NCBI GenBank assembly: GCA_001552895.1
Contig: KQ959616.1
Location: 114,192 to 178,191, forward strand
DNA: 64,000 nt
Direction of reading: 5' to 3'
Source: Tissierellia bacterium KA00581
GTDB lineage: Bacteria; Bacillota; Clostridia; Tissierellales; Peptoniphilaceae
The first letter of the stretch is position 1. The number at the start of each line of letters is the position of its first letter. The position numbers and the translations under genes are program-made. Shown here piece by piece: positions 17,636-26,216 of this stretch. The notes under the pieces were generated by a model. It saw only the letters and a list, made by a program, of their open reading frames with translations, had not been told where the DNA came from and searched no databases.

Positions 17636-18021
17636 AGAGAGTTTATTGGATAAAATAAAAATTAAATTTAAAGGAGTTTATGTATGAAAAAATTATTTAG
17701 AAAAATTTTATTACTTTCATTTTTAATGACAAGTATTTTATCCATTATGTCTATTTCTATAACAGCAGAAGAATTTAAACAAAGTAAAGAAATTAATTAT
17801 AAACTAAGAACAGATGTTCATCCAAAAAGAATATATATTGACGGTAAAAGCTTTTATTCAGAAGGAATTCCTAAAAGATATCGTGAATATAAAGAAGAAC
17901 ATGACGGCGTTATCTATAGTGGTAAACTTACATTAACAGAATATCAAGATACAGGTGATGGATATCTAGGCTTATATTCTGGATATATCTATAGATAAAA
18001 ATATTATCCAATAAACTCTCT
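17636..18021. repeat. 18-bp long-range inverted repeat bracketing the small secreted-protein gene
   Basis: AGAGAGTTTATTGGATAA at 17636-17653 has its exact reverse complement at 18004-18021, six bases after the stop codon of the enclosed gene. The left copy begins at the predicted transcription start; the right copy runs into TTTATTTTT. In RNA the two ends could pair and close the whole reading frame into a loop. Neither ribosome site lies in the paired segments. Confidence 0.8.
17684..17998 (+). CDS. small secreted protein, candidate bacteriocin-like or signalling peptide
   Basis: Unrecognised protein of 104 residues. It has a clear Sec signal peptide: basic MKKLFRK, hydrophobic core LLLSFLMTSILSIMSIS, and a likely cleavage after ITA. 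The predicted mature part is about 76 residues, Cys-free, rich in Tyr and charged residues, and ends in an aromatic repeat-like tail (GVIYSGKLTLTEYQ and GYLGLYSGYIYR). It has its own strong promoter and AAAGGAG site, and is followed by an ABC transporter operon. By context it may be an exported peptide toxin or signal with its exporter/immunity system, somewhat like the lactococcin-972 arrangement. I do not recognise its sequence family with confidence. Confidence 0.6.
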   Translation: MKKLFRKILLLSFLMTSILSIMSISITAEEFKQSKEINYKLRTDVHPKRIYIDGKSFYSEGIPKRYREYKEEHDGVIYSGKLTLTEYQDTGDGYLGLYSGYIYR

Positions 18022-18040
18022 TTATTTTTGGGAGGTATTT

Positions 18041-19297
18041 ATGTACACTTTGTTTTTTAAATATTTTATGAAACAAAAAAAAAATATTCTATTTTTTATT
18101 ATAATAATAATTTTTGGATTGATTATTTCTTCTGCTTCAAAAATTGAAAATAACAAAACAAAAGAAGAACAAATCTATATTAAGAAAAAAGTAATAGAAT
18201 TATTAAAAAAAGATATTAATAATATCGATAAAAATTTAGAAAATAATAATATTTCAGAAGAAGAAAAAGATGAATATAAAGTTTTAAAAGAAAAAGATAT
18301 AAAGCTTATAGAAAACAATAAAAACCAAATTTATAATATAAAAAATTCAAATTGGCAAAAATTATATGAAACTGAGCTAAAAAGATTTGAAAATAAAAAG
18401 GATAGAAATTTAACTATTTCTTCTAATAATATAGAATATAATGTAAATCCTATAACACTTGATATTACTTATGAAACATTAAATTATTTAAAAGAAAATA
18501 ATATTTATTCTGCACATCCTTTGAATTTGCAAAAAACTGAGTTTGATCAACCAAGAAATTCAAAAGAAAATGAAATTCTTGATAAATATAGTAAAAAAAA
18601 TTTAATAGGAACTTCACATAGATTATGGGACTTTTTTACAAATAATATAGTATTGATTTATACTTTTATGATAGTTGTAACTTTTGGAATTCTATTTTCA
18701 AAACTTGAAGATGTTCAAAACAAAACTATTAGATTTTTAAAAGCTTCTGGTGCAAGTAAATTTAAGATTGTATCATCTGGGCTTTTTATAGGTGGCATTT
18801 TAACTATTTTACTTGGTCTATTGATTCTTACAATATTTTTTGTAATAGAATTTTTAATAAATGGTATGTCATCTTTTAAATATCCAATTACTACTTATAT
18901 TGTAAAAAATAACTATTTTTCACTTATGAGTTTTGGATATAAAATTGTTCCTATATCTGATGTTTTAATGAAGAGTTTAATTTTATTTTTACTTTATGGA
19001 CTATTTGTATTCTTATTTACAAGTATGATTTCAATTTTTATAAAATCAACTATAAAATCTGTTATTTTATCTTTTGGACTAATGATAACTTTACAAATGT
19101 TTAATAAATGCTATAATCCATTCTCTTACTGGAGAGTTGGGAAAATAGCTGATGGCAGTATAAATTTTTTATTTAAAACTGTTAACTACAGTTTCGATAA
19201 ATCTTATAAAGTTTTACTAATTGCTATTTGCATTTTAATAATTTTTTTAATTTGTATATCTCTTATAGAAGATGTAAGGAGGAGAAGATATGCCTAG
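18041..19297 (+). CDS. ABC-2-type transporter permease with large extracellular domain
   Basis: Membrane protein of 418 residues. A TM segment near 15-31 is followed by about 170 hydrophilic, Lys/Asn/Glu-rich residues, probably outside the cell and in part coiled coil. About five more TM segments follow between 205 and 410. It starts after GGGAGGT, 43 nt behind the peptide gene, and overlaps the ATPase gene by 8 nt. It is likely one half of an asymmetric exporter or a self-protection transporter. The substrate is unknown; the adjacent secreted peptide is the natural candidate. Confidence 0.65.
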   Translation: MYTLFFKYFMKQKKNILFFIIIIIFGLIISSASKIENNKTKEEQIYIKKKVIELLKKDINNIDKNLENNNISEEEKDEYKVLKEKDIKLIENNKNQIYNIKNSNWQKLYETELKRFENKKDRNLTISSNNIEYNVNPITLDITYETLNYLKENNIYSAHPLNLQKTEFDQPRNSKENEILDKYSKKNLIGTSHRLWDFFTNNIVLIYTFMIVVTFGILFSKLEDVQNKTIRFLKASGASKFKIVSSGLFIGGILTILLGLLILTIFFVIEFLINGMSSFKYPITTYIVKNNYFSLMSFGYKIVPISDVLMKSLILFLLYGLFVFLFTSMISIFIKSTIKSVILSFGLMITLQMFNKCYNPFSYWRVGKIADGSINFLFKTVNYSFDKSYKVLLIAICILIIFLICISLIEDVRRRRYA

Positions 19298-20159
19298 TTT
19301 ATATATAAAAAATCTTACTAAAAGATATGGAAAAAATTTAGTACTAAATAATTTGTCTTTAGAACTTGAAAAAGCAGATGTTTGGGCTTTAGTTGCACCA
19401 AATGGAACAGGAAAAACTACTTTTTTAGATTGTATTACAAATTTAATTACTTATCAATCTGGACAGATTACCATAAACAAAATAGATAATAAAGATAATG
19501 CTATTTTTAAAAAATTATCATATTTACAAGATTCAACTATTTTATTCCCACATTTAACAGGACTTGATCATTTGAAATTTGTTTTAAATATACAAAAGCT
19601 ACCTAAAAGAAAAATAAATGAAATTGTAAGTTTAACAAAGATTGATAAATTTTATAAAAGAGCTGTAAAGACATATTCTTTAGGAATGAAGCAACGACTT
19701 CTTTTAGCTATTTCACTTATAAATAGTCCTAATATTTTATTACTTGATGAACCTTTTAATGGACTTGATCCAACTAGTCAAATGGAGCTTAGGATTATGT
19801 TAAAAGAAATTTGTGAAATGGGAACACTTGTAATTTTATCTACACATTTTTTAGGAGAAATTAGTCAATTAACTAATAAACTTTTATTTTTAAAAGATAA
19901 AAAAATTATTAAAAAAATTGTAGAAGATGAATTTTTAATATATGCAATATATACAACTTCAAATGATCAAGCTTTGAAAATTTTATCTCCATTTGTAGTA
20001 GGTGCTGAGATTGAAAAAGATATGATTATTTGTCAATTTAAAAAGAATTCTTTTGATGATGCAATTAGAGAAATACAAAGTAAAGGCATAAGATTGATTA
20101 AAATAAGAGAGCATATAAATGCATCTGAACAGATGTATCAAAGATTATTTATTCAATAG
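19290..20159 (+). CDS. ABC transporter ATP-binding protein
   Basis: Single-domain ABC ATPase of 289 residues with Walker A in APNGTGKTT (Ala replaces the usual first Gly), Q-loop region YLQDSTILFP, signature YSLGMKQRL, Walker B LLLDEPFNGLDP and H-loop STHFLGE. All catalytic residues appear intact. A C-terminal extension of about 80 residues is present. It is sandwiched between two dissimilar membrane proteins, so the transporter probably works as two half-permeases plus an ATPase dimer. The type resembles bacteriocin-export or bacitracin-resistance ATPases. Confidence 0.85.
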   Translation: MPSLYIKNLTKRYGKNLVLNNLSLELEKADVWALVAPNGTGKTTFLDCITNLITYQSGQITINKIDNKDNAIFKKLSYLQDSTILFPHLTGLDHLKFVLNIQKLPKRKINEIVSLTKIDKFYKRAVKTYSLGMKQRLLLAISLINSPNILLLDEPFNGLDPTSQMELRIMLKEICEMGTLVILSTHFLGEISQLTNKLLFLKDKKIIKKIVEDEFLIYAIYTTSNDQALKILSPFVVGAEIEKDMIICQFKKNSFDDAIREIQSKGIRLIKIREHINASEQMYQRLFIQ

Positions 20160-20168
20160 GTGAATATT

Positions 20169-21047
20169 ATGAATATTTTAATACTAGAATATAAAAAATT
20201 TATAAGAAGTAAAATATTTATAGTAATTTTAAGTATTATATTTATTTTATTAGCCACTTTATTTTATAAAAATTATTTAAACTATCAACAAGTTGATATA
20301 GATAAAAAACACGAACTACTTATGATTAAAGAAGAAATATCATCTATTTTATATCCTGCAGATAAAAAATCTTCTTGTATATATTCTAAAGATAAAGAGA
20401 AAATGAATTTATTGAAAAATTCACTTGAAATATCAGAAAAAACTCTAAAACTTAAGCATAGTGGAGATGAAAAGTCTTTTATGGAAAGTGCGATTTTAAT
20501 GTATGAAAAAATTATTCAAATGCATAAAAATAATATAAAATTCTCTATTTCAAAAAGTTATGCTCAATACGAAAAAGAAAGATTATCTGAAATAATTAAA
20601 AGTAACGCTAATTTTCAATATGAAAATGCTCCATTAGATGGTATTTTGATAGAATATAATAATATTAAATATATTTTATCTACAATATTTTTATTAACTA
20701 TATTTTACTTCTTTATAACAACATATTTAGATTTTTATCATCATAAAGGTTTTTTATTTACATTACCTATAAACAAAAATAAATTTATTAATACTAAAGT
20801 TTTAATTTCTTTATTAATTAATTTATTATTAATTTTTATACAATTAATATTGATTTTTTTCTATTGTTATGTTATAAAATGGAAAACTACATTTAATTAT
20901 CCGGTATATTTTAATTTTTATGATATTTTCTTACCTGCATATAAAATAATATTATTTTATATATCTATGGAATTTATATTTGTTTTTTTAATATTTCTAA
21001 TATTTCTTTTGGCATTAAAAATTTATAAAAAATTAAAATCAAATTAA
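20169..21047 (+). CDS. second ABC-2-type permease of the peptide-associated transporter
   Basis: Membrane protein of 292 residues with an N-terminal TM (about 15-34), a roughly 140-residue hydrophilic region, and three or four TM segments from residue 170 to the end. I chose ATG 20169, which is correctly spaced from AGGTGA; an upstream GTG at 20160 is possible. It is unlike the first permease in sequence but has the same basic layout. A terminator follows at once, so the peptide gene, two permeases and the ATPase form one closed unit of about 3.4 kb. Confidence 0.65.
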   Translation: MNILILEYKKFIRSKIFIVILSIIFILLATLFYKNYLNYQQVDIDKKHELLMIKEEISSILYPADKKSSCIYSKDKEKMNLLKNSLEISEKTLKLKHSGDEKSFMESAILMYEKIIQMHKNNIKFSISKSYAQYEKERLSEIIKSNANFQYENAPLDGILIEYNNIKYILSTIFLLTIFYFFITTYLDFYHHKGFLFTLPINKNKFINTKVLISLLINLLLIFIQLILIFFYCYVIKWKTTFNYPVYFNFYDIFLPAYKIILFYISMEFIFVFLIFLIFLLALKIYKKLKSN

Positions 21048-21053
21048 AATATT

Positions 21054-21098
21054 AAAAAAGTTAGAAGAAATTTTATTATAATTAATTCTAACTTTTTT
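21054..21098 (+). terminator. intrinsic terminator after the peptide/ABC locus
   Basis: AAAAAAGTTAGAA (21054-21066) pairs with TTCTAACTTTTTT (21086-21098) across a 19-nt AT-rich loop. Confidence 0.85.
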
Positions 21099-21165
21099 AT
21101 TTTTTACATATTTTTAATATATATATTGAAATTAATTAAAATTAGATTTTTTTGTAATAATATGC

Positions 21166-21171
21166 TATAAT
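21166..21171 (+). promoter_or_regulatory. -10 box upstream of comEA-selDAB
   Basis: Consensus TATAAT 45 nt before the comEA start codon and after the preceding terminator; no good -35 box is visible at the usual distance. Confidence 0.45.
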
Positions 21172-21215
21172 ATACTATGATTTTTATTGCATTATTGAAA
21201 TATTTGAGGTGCTTT

Positions 21216-21827
21216 ATGTATAAAAATAAAAAAGAAATTTTTTTAGTAATTTTTATGTTTTCTTTGTTAACTGTATTTGCATTTGGATATAAATTTTTAA
21301 AAAATAAAAATGAAGAAAAATATAAAATCTCAGAAACTAATAATAAAGAAGATGATGAAAAAAATAAAAATAAAGAAAATATTGGAAACATAATATATGT
21401 TCATATAGATGGGGAAGTTAATAAGCCGAATTTATATGAAATGAAAAATACGGACAGAATAAAAGATTTGATTGAAAAAGCTGGAGGATTAACAAAAGAT
21501 GCAGATAAATCAAAAATCAATCTTGCCGTAAAGTTAAAAGATGAAATGAAAGTGCATATTTATAAAATAGGAGAAATTATAAATAATAAAGATTCTACTA
21601 CAGAAGATTCATCAAATAGCTCTTCTTCAACTGACAAAGTTATAAATATAAATACTGCAAACGAACAAGAGCTTTGTAAACTTACAGGAATTGGTACTAC
21701 AAAAGCAAAGGCGATTATAGAATATAGAAAAAAAGAAAAATTTTCAAAACCTGAAGATATTACTAAAGTTTCAGGAATAGGTAAAAAAACATTTGAAAAG
21801 ATAAAAGATCAAATAAGTGTAGATTAG
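21216..21827 (+). CDS. comEA: competence DNA receptor ComEA
   Basis: Membrane-anchored double-stranded-DNA receptor for natural transformation. The 203-residue protein has an N-terminal TM (about 8-25), an acidic Lys/Glu/Asn linker, an SLBB domain (IIYVHIDGEVNKPNLYEM, near 57-130) and C-terminal tandem helix-hairpin-helix motifs (ININTANEQELCKLTGIG and ITKVSGIGKKTFEKI). The start is set at 21216 by GAGGTG, not at an upstream in-frame ATG lacking a site. Its presence, with the pilin operon 6 kb upstream, suggests a transformation system. It lies 9 nt before selD, an unexpected operon partner; comEC is not next to it. Confidence 0.9.
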   Translation: MYKNKKEIFLVIFMFSLLTVFAFGYKFLKNKNEEKYKISETNNKEDDEKNKNKENIGNIIYVHIDGEVNKPNLYEMKNTDRIKDLIEKAGGLTKDADKSKINLAVKLKDEMKVHIYKIGEIINNKDSTTEDSSNSSSSTDKVININTANEQELCKLTGIGTTKAKAIIEYRKKEKFSKPEDITKVSGIGKKTFEKIKDQISVD

Positions 21828-21836
21828 GTGAATAAA

Positions 21837-22895
21837 ATGAAAAAAGAAATTGATATTAAAAATATAAAACTTACATCTTATGCGAAAACTTCTGGATGAG
21901 CTGCTAAAGTTGGTCCAGATATTCTGGATGAGGTTTTAAAAGGTTTAGATAACAATATAGTTGTAAATAAAGATTTATTAGTAGGCATAGAAACTGCAGA
22001 TGATGCTGCTGTATACAAAATAAATGAAAATCTTGCTCTAATAGAAACTTTAGATTTTTTTACACCGATAGTTGATGATCCGTATACATTCGGTAAAATT
22101 GCAGCAGCTAATTCTTTATCTGATGTTTATGCTATGGGTGGCGAGCCTACTATGGCTATGAATATTGTTTGTTTTCCAAATTGCCTACCACCTAAAGTTT
22201 TAACTGAAATTTTAAAAGGTGGTTTAGAAAAAATGAAAGAAGCAGAATGTCTATTAATAGGAGGACATACTGTACAAGATGATGAACCTAAATATGGACT
22301 TAGTGTTTCTGGTTTTGTCCATCCTAAAAAGATATGGAAGAACTCAACATCTAAAGTAGGAGATGCTCTTATATTGACAAAGCCCATAGGTTTAGGAATA
22401 ATAAACACGGCAATAAAAGGATCTATTGCTTCACAAAGTGAAATAGATGATGCAATTAATACTATGGAAACTTTAAATAAATATGCGAAAAAAGCAGTTG
22501 AAAATAATAAAATAAATTCTTGTACAGATATAACGGGATTTGGACTTATGGGACATTGCTTTGAAATGGCAAAAGGATCAAATACTACATTTATATTAGA
22601 TAGTAAAAACATTCCTTTTATAAAGGGAGCTATTGATTATGCTAATATGGGTCTTATACCTAAAGGTTGTTATGACAACAAAAAGTATGTATCTAATAAT
22701 TATAAATTGTTAAATAAAGTAGATGAAGCTATTGTTAATACAATGTTTAATCCAGAAACTTCTGGAGGACTTTTGCTTAGCGTTCCTAAAAATGAAGTAG
22801 ATGATATTTTAATGAATTTAAAAGATACTCCAACAAAATTTGCTGTTATTGGAGAAGTAGTAGAAAAAGAAGAAAAATATTTATTAATAAAATAA
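21837..22895 (+). CDS. selD: selenophosphate synthetase, itself a selenoprotein (Sec21 encoded by UGA)
   Basis: Makes selenophosphate from selenide and ATP for selenocysteine synthesis. The frame runs from ATG 21837 for 352 residues if the in-frame TGA at 21897-21899 (codon 21) is read as selenocysteine. The context is TSG-U-AAKVGPD, matching the catalytic SGC/UAAK motif exactly, and the Lys three residues on is conserved. Ordinary gene callers would start at a later ATG (22134) and lose the catalytic N-terminus. Downstream family features are IETADDAAVY, AAANSLSDVYAMGG, LIGGHTV and TDITGFGLMGH. selA and selB follow directly, so the decoding machinery is beside it. A hairpin follows the TGA. 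Confidence 0.93.
21897..21928 (+). promoter_or_regulatory. UGA(Sec) codon with candidate bacterial SECIS hairpin in selD
   Basis: In-frame TGA at 21897-21899. Fourteen nt after it TCCAGA (21914-21919) pairs with TCTGGA (21923-21928) across TAT. The location matches bacterial SECIS elements, which lie within the coding region just after the UGA. The apical loop is small and does not show an obvious conserved GU, so the element is only a candidate. Confidence 0.55.
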
Positions 22896-22906
22896 TGGAG
22901 AATATT

Positions 22907-24295
22907 ATGAATTTATATACTAAAATTCCTAAAGTGGATCAATTATTAGATAATGATAAAATAAAAAAACTTTTAGAAAAAAATTCTAAAAATTTAGTTA
23001 TGGAATGTATTCATGAAGAACTTAACCATGTTAGAAATATGATTTCAAAAAAAGAAAATGAAGATTTAATATTAAAATATATTGAGAATTTATCATCAAA
23101 TATAGAAAAAAAATTAAATTATAAAAAAGAATTTAAATTAAAAAAAGTAATAAATGCAACTGGAGTAGTTATTCACACTAATTTAGGACGTTCTGCTTTA
23201 AATGAAGAAATTTTTAATAATGTAAAAAATGTATCTATTGGATATTCAAATTTAGAATATGACTTAGAAAAAGGAACTCGTGGCTCTAGATATTCGCATT
23301 TAACAGATTCTATAAAAAAAATTACAGCAGCAGAAGATTGTATAGTTGTAAATAATAATGCAGCGGCAGTTATGCTTATTTTATCTACTATGGCTAAAGG
23401 AAAAAATGTAATTACAAGTAGATCTGAACTTGTTGAAATAGGAGGCTCTTTTAGAATTCCTGATGTATGTAGAGAAAGCGGAGCAGAGCTTAAAGAAGTC
23501 GGCACTACAAATAAAACGCATTTAAGTGATTATGAAAACGCAATAGATGAAAATACAGCAGCACTATTTAAAGTACATCAAAGTAATTTTAAAATATTTG
23601 GATTTACTGAATCAGTATCTTCTGTTGAGATGAAATCTTTAAAAGAAAAATATAATATTCCAATTATAGAAGATTTAGGATCAGGTGTTTTAATAGATTT
23701 ATCAAAATATGGATTAACTCATGAACCAACAGTACAAGAATGTATACAAAATGGAGTTGATGTTGTTAGTTTTAGTGGTGATAAATTATTAGGTGGAGTA
23801 CAGGCTGGAATAATTGTAGGGAAAAAAGAATATATAGAAAAAATGAAAAAAAATCAACTTACAAGAGCTTTAAGAGTTGATAAATTTACTATATCAGCTC
23901 TTGAAGTTGTATTTTCATACTATATTGATGAAAATATTGCTATTAAAAAAATTCCTACTTTGAAGATGCTTACTATTTCAAGTTCTGATCTTTATGAAAA
24001 AGCTAAAAAATTAATAAACTCATTTGATAAAAATGATGAATTTTCTTTTGATATTATAGATATAGACTCTGAAGTTGGAGGAGGTTCTTTACCTACACAA
24101 AATCTTCCTTCAAAAGCAGTTAGGGTATTTTCTAAATCTTTTAGCGAAAATGATTTGGAAGTTTTTTTACGTAAAAGAAAAATTCCTATAATTTCTAGAA
24201 TTTTTAAAGGTCATTTAATCTTTGATGTAAGAACTATTTTTGAAGATGAATTTTCTTTAATAAATGATGCTTTAAATTCACTTTTAGGAGATTAG
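22907..24295 (+). CDS. selA: L-seryl-tRNA(Sec) selenium transferase
   Basis: PLP enzyme that converts Ser-tRNA(Sec) to Sec-tRNA(Sec) using selenophosphate. The 462-residue protein has the family N-terminal domain (IPKVDQLL), VINATGVVIHTNLGRS near residue 82, and the PLP lysine in SFSGDKLLGGVQAG. Of two in-frame ATGs I prefer 22907, six nt after GGAG; the first (22895) overlaps the selD stop and has no site. It lies between selD and selB in the order D-A-B. The tRNA(Sec) gene was looked for nearby and not found. Confidence 0.93.
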   Translation: MNLYTKIPKVDQLLDNDKIKKLLEKNSKNLVMECIHEELNHVRNMISKKENEDLILKYIENLSSNIEKKLNYKKEFKLKKVINATGVVIHTNLGRSALNEEIFNNVKNVSIGYSNLEYDLEKGTRGSRYSHLTDSIKKITAAEDCIVVNNNAAAVMLILSTMAKGKNVITSRSELVEIGGSFRIPDVCRESGAELKEVGTTNKTHLSDYENAIDENTAALFKVHQSNFKIFGFTESVSSVEMKSLKEKYNIPIIEDLGSGVLIDLSKYGLTHEPTVQECIQNGVDVVSFSGDKLLGGVQAGIIVGKKEYIEKMKKNQLTRALRVDKFTISALEVVFSYYIDENIAIKKIPTLKMLTISSSDLYEKAKKLINSFDKNDEFSFDIIDIDSEVGGGSLPTQNLPSKAVRVFSKSFSENDLEVFLRKRKIPIISRIFKGHLIFDVRTIFEDEFSLINDALNSLLGD

Positions 24296-24300
24296 TGTGT

Positions 24301-26205
24301 ATGAATGATAAAAAACATATTATAATAGGAACTGCAGGACATATAGATCATGGGAAAACCACTTTAATTAGAGCTTTAACAGGAAGAAATACTGATAGGC
24401 TTAAAGAAGAACAAAAAAGAGGAATATCAATTGAACTTGGATTTACTCACTTTGATTTAAATGAAAAGTTAAGAGTTGGAATAATAGATGTTCCGGGTCA
24501 CGAAAAATTTATTAAAAACATGCTTTCTGGTGTTTGTGGTATGGATATGATAATTTTAGTAATCGCTGCAGATGAAGGCATTATGGCACAAACTAAAGAA
24601 CATTTAGATATATTGAATTTAATTGGTATAAAAAATGGAATTATTGCTTTAACTAAATGTAATTTAGTTGATAAAGAATGGATAGAACTTGTAAAACTTG
24701 ATATAGAAGATCAAGTTAAAGATACATTTTTAAAGAATGCTCCTATAATTGAAGTAGATTCTATATCTGGTTTAGGTATAGAAAACTTAAAAAAAGAAAT
24801 AGAAAAAATTGTAGATACTATTGATGAAAAAGATATAAATTCTAATCCAAGATTGTTTGTAGATAGGTCGTTTTCTATAACTGGATTTGGAACTGTAGTT
24901 ACTGGCACTTTGATATCTGGAGTATTAAATTTAGATGATGACCTTTTAGTTTATCCTGCAAAAAAAGTATGTAAAATTAGAAATTTACAAGTACACGACA
25001 ATAATGTTAAAACTGCTTTTGCAGGTCAAAGAGTAGCTATAAATTTATCAAATATAAAAAAAGAAGAAATACCAAAGGGTTCTGTTTTGGTTCCAAATGA
25101 TACTTTTACAGAAAGTAGTATATTAGATGTTAAACTTAAAACAATTGATATTCCTTTTGATATAGTAAATAGAACAAGATTTCATTTATATTTAGGTTCA
25201 AATGAAGTTCTATGTAGAGCTATTTTACTTGAAGATGAAGTTTTAAAATCTAATAATGAATATATTGTACAATTAAGGCTTGAAGAACCTGTTATTAGTA
25301 AAAGAAATGATAAATTCATTTTAAGATTATTTTCTCCATTATATACTATCGGTGGTGGATATATAATTGATTCTAATGCTACAAAAAAGAAAAGATTTAA
25401 TGAAAATGATATTGAAAGTATAAAAAAATTAGATAATTGTTCTTTTAAAGAATACATATATAGCTATATATCTAGATTTAGTAAAGATTTTTATACAGAA
25501 AAAGATTATTTTAAATACTTTTCACAGGCAAAAATTAATATTTTAAAAGAAATAGATGAACTTATAAAAGAAAATAAAGTATTTGCTTTTGGAAGTGGAT
25601 TAGATAGACTTATTCTTTCTGATGTTTTTATTAAAAGTATATTTGAAAATATTGAAAATTTTATTTCTGATTTTCATAAAAATTTTCCAAAACGTATCGG
25701 TGTTTCAAAAGAAACGATAAAATCAAAATTTTTTGATTCTTTAACTGGTAAAATAAAAAATGAATTTATAAATTATTTAATAACTAATTCTAAATTTAAA
25801 TCATGTACTGATTATATTTCATTAGTTGATTTTAAAGTTTCTCTTGATAAAAGAGATTTTGAATTAATAGAAAATATAAAGTCAATTTTAAATAAAGATA
25901 AATATTCTATATTTTCTTTAGAAGATATCAATTTAGAAATCAAAATTGAAGAATTAAAAGAACTTATTTTATATTTAATAAGTAATGGAGAATTTATAAA
26001 ACTAGATTCTGGATATATGTTAAAAGAAAATTATAACCAAGCTGTTGATTTAATAAAAAATTTTATTTTAAAAAATGGTTCTATTTCAATTTCTGATGCA
26101 AGAGATTTATTAAATTCTAATAGAAAATCTACTATGGAACTTTTAGAATTTTTAGATAAAGAAAAAATAACTTTAAGAAAAGATAATGAAAGAGTATTGT
26201 TATAA
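24301..26205 (+). CDS. selB: selenocysteine-specific elongation factor
   Basis: EF-Tu-like GTPase that carries Sec-tRNA(Sec) to UGA codons with a SECIS. The 634-residue protein starts IIIGTAGHIDHGKTTLIRALTG (G1), then DVPGHEKFIKNML (G3) and TKCNLVD (G4). Domains II-III follow to about residue 360, and winged-helix repeats that bind SECIS RNA occupy the C-terminal 270 residues. ATG 24301 lies 10 nt after AGGAG; an alternative GTG overlaps the selA stop. It is the last Sec gene of the cluster, and the response regulator begins within 12 nt. Confidence 0.93.
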   Translation: MNDKKHIIIGTAGHIDHGKTTLIRALTGRNTDRLKEEQKRGISIELGFTHFDLNEKLRVGIIDVPGHEKFIKNMLSGVCGMDMIILVIAADEGIMAQTKEHLDILNLIGIKNGIIALTKCNLVDKEWIELVKLDIEDQVKDTFLKNAPIIEVDSISGLGIENLKKEIEKIVDTIDEKDINSNPRLFVDRSFSITGFGTVVTGTLISGVLNLDDDLLVYPAKKVCKIRNLQVHDNNVKTAFAGQRVAINLSNIKKEEIPKGSVLVPNDTFTESSILDVKLKTIDIPFDIVNRTRFHLYLGSNEVLCRAILLEDEVLKSNNEYIVQLRLEEPVISKRNDKFILRLFSPLYTIGGGYIIDSNATKKKRFNENDIESIKKLDNCSFKEYIYSYISRFSKDFYTEKDYFKYFSQAKINILKEIDELIKENKVFAFGSGLDRLILSDVFIKSIFENIENFISDFHKNFPKRIGVSKETIKSKFFDSLTGKIKNEFINYLITNSKFKSCTDYISLVDFKVSLDKRDFELIENIKSILNKDKYSIFSLEDINLEIKIEELKELILYLISNGEFIKLDSGYMLKENYNQAVDLIKNFILKNGSISISDARDLLNSNRKSTMELLEFLDKEKITLRKDNERVLL

Positions 26206-26216
26206 GAGGTATGGTT

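Noticed and set aside
22127..22612. 161-codon open frame on the - strand inside selD
   Set aside because: Antisense shadow of the selD coding sequence; no ribosome site, and low complexity typical of reverse-frame AT-rich genes.
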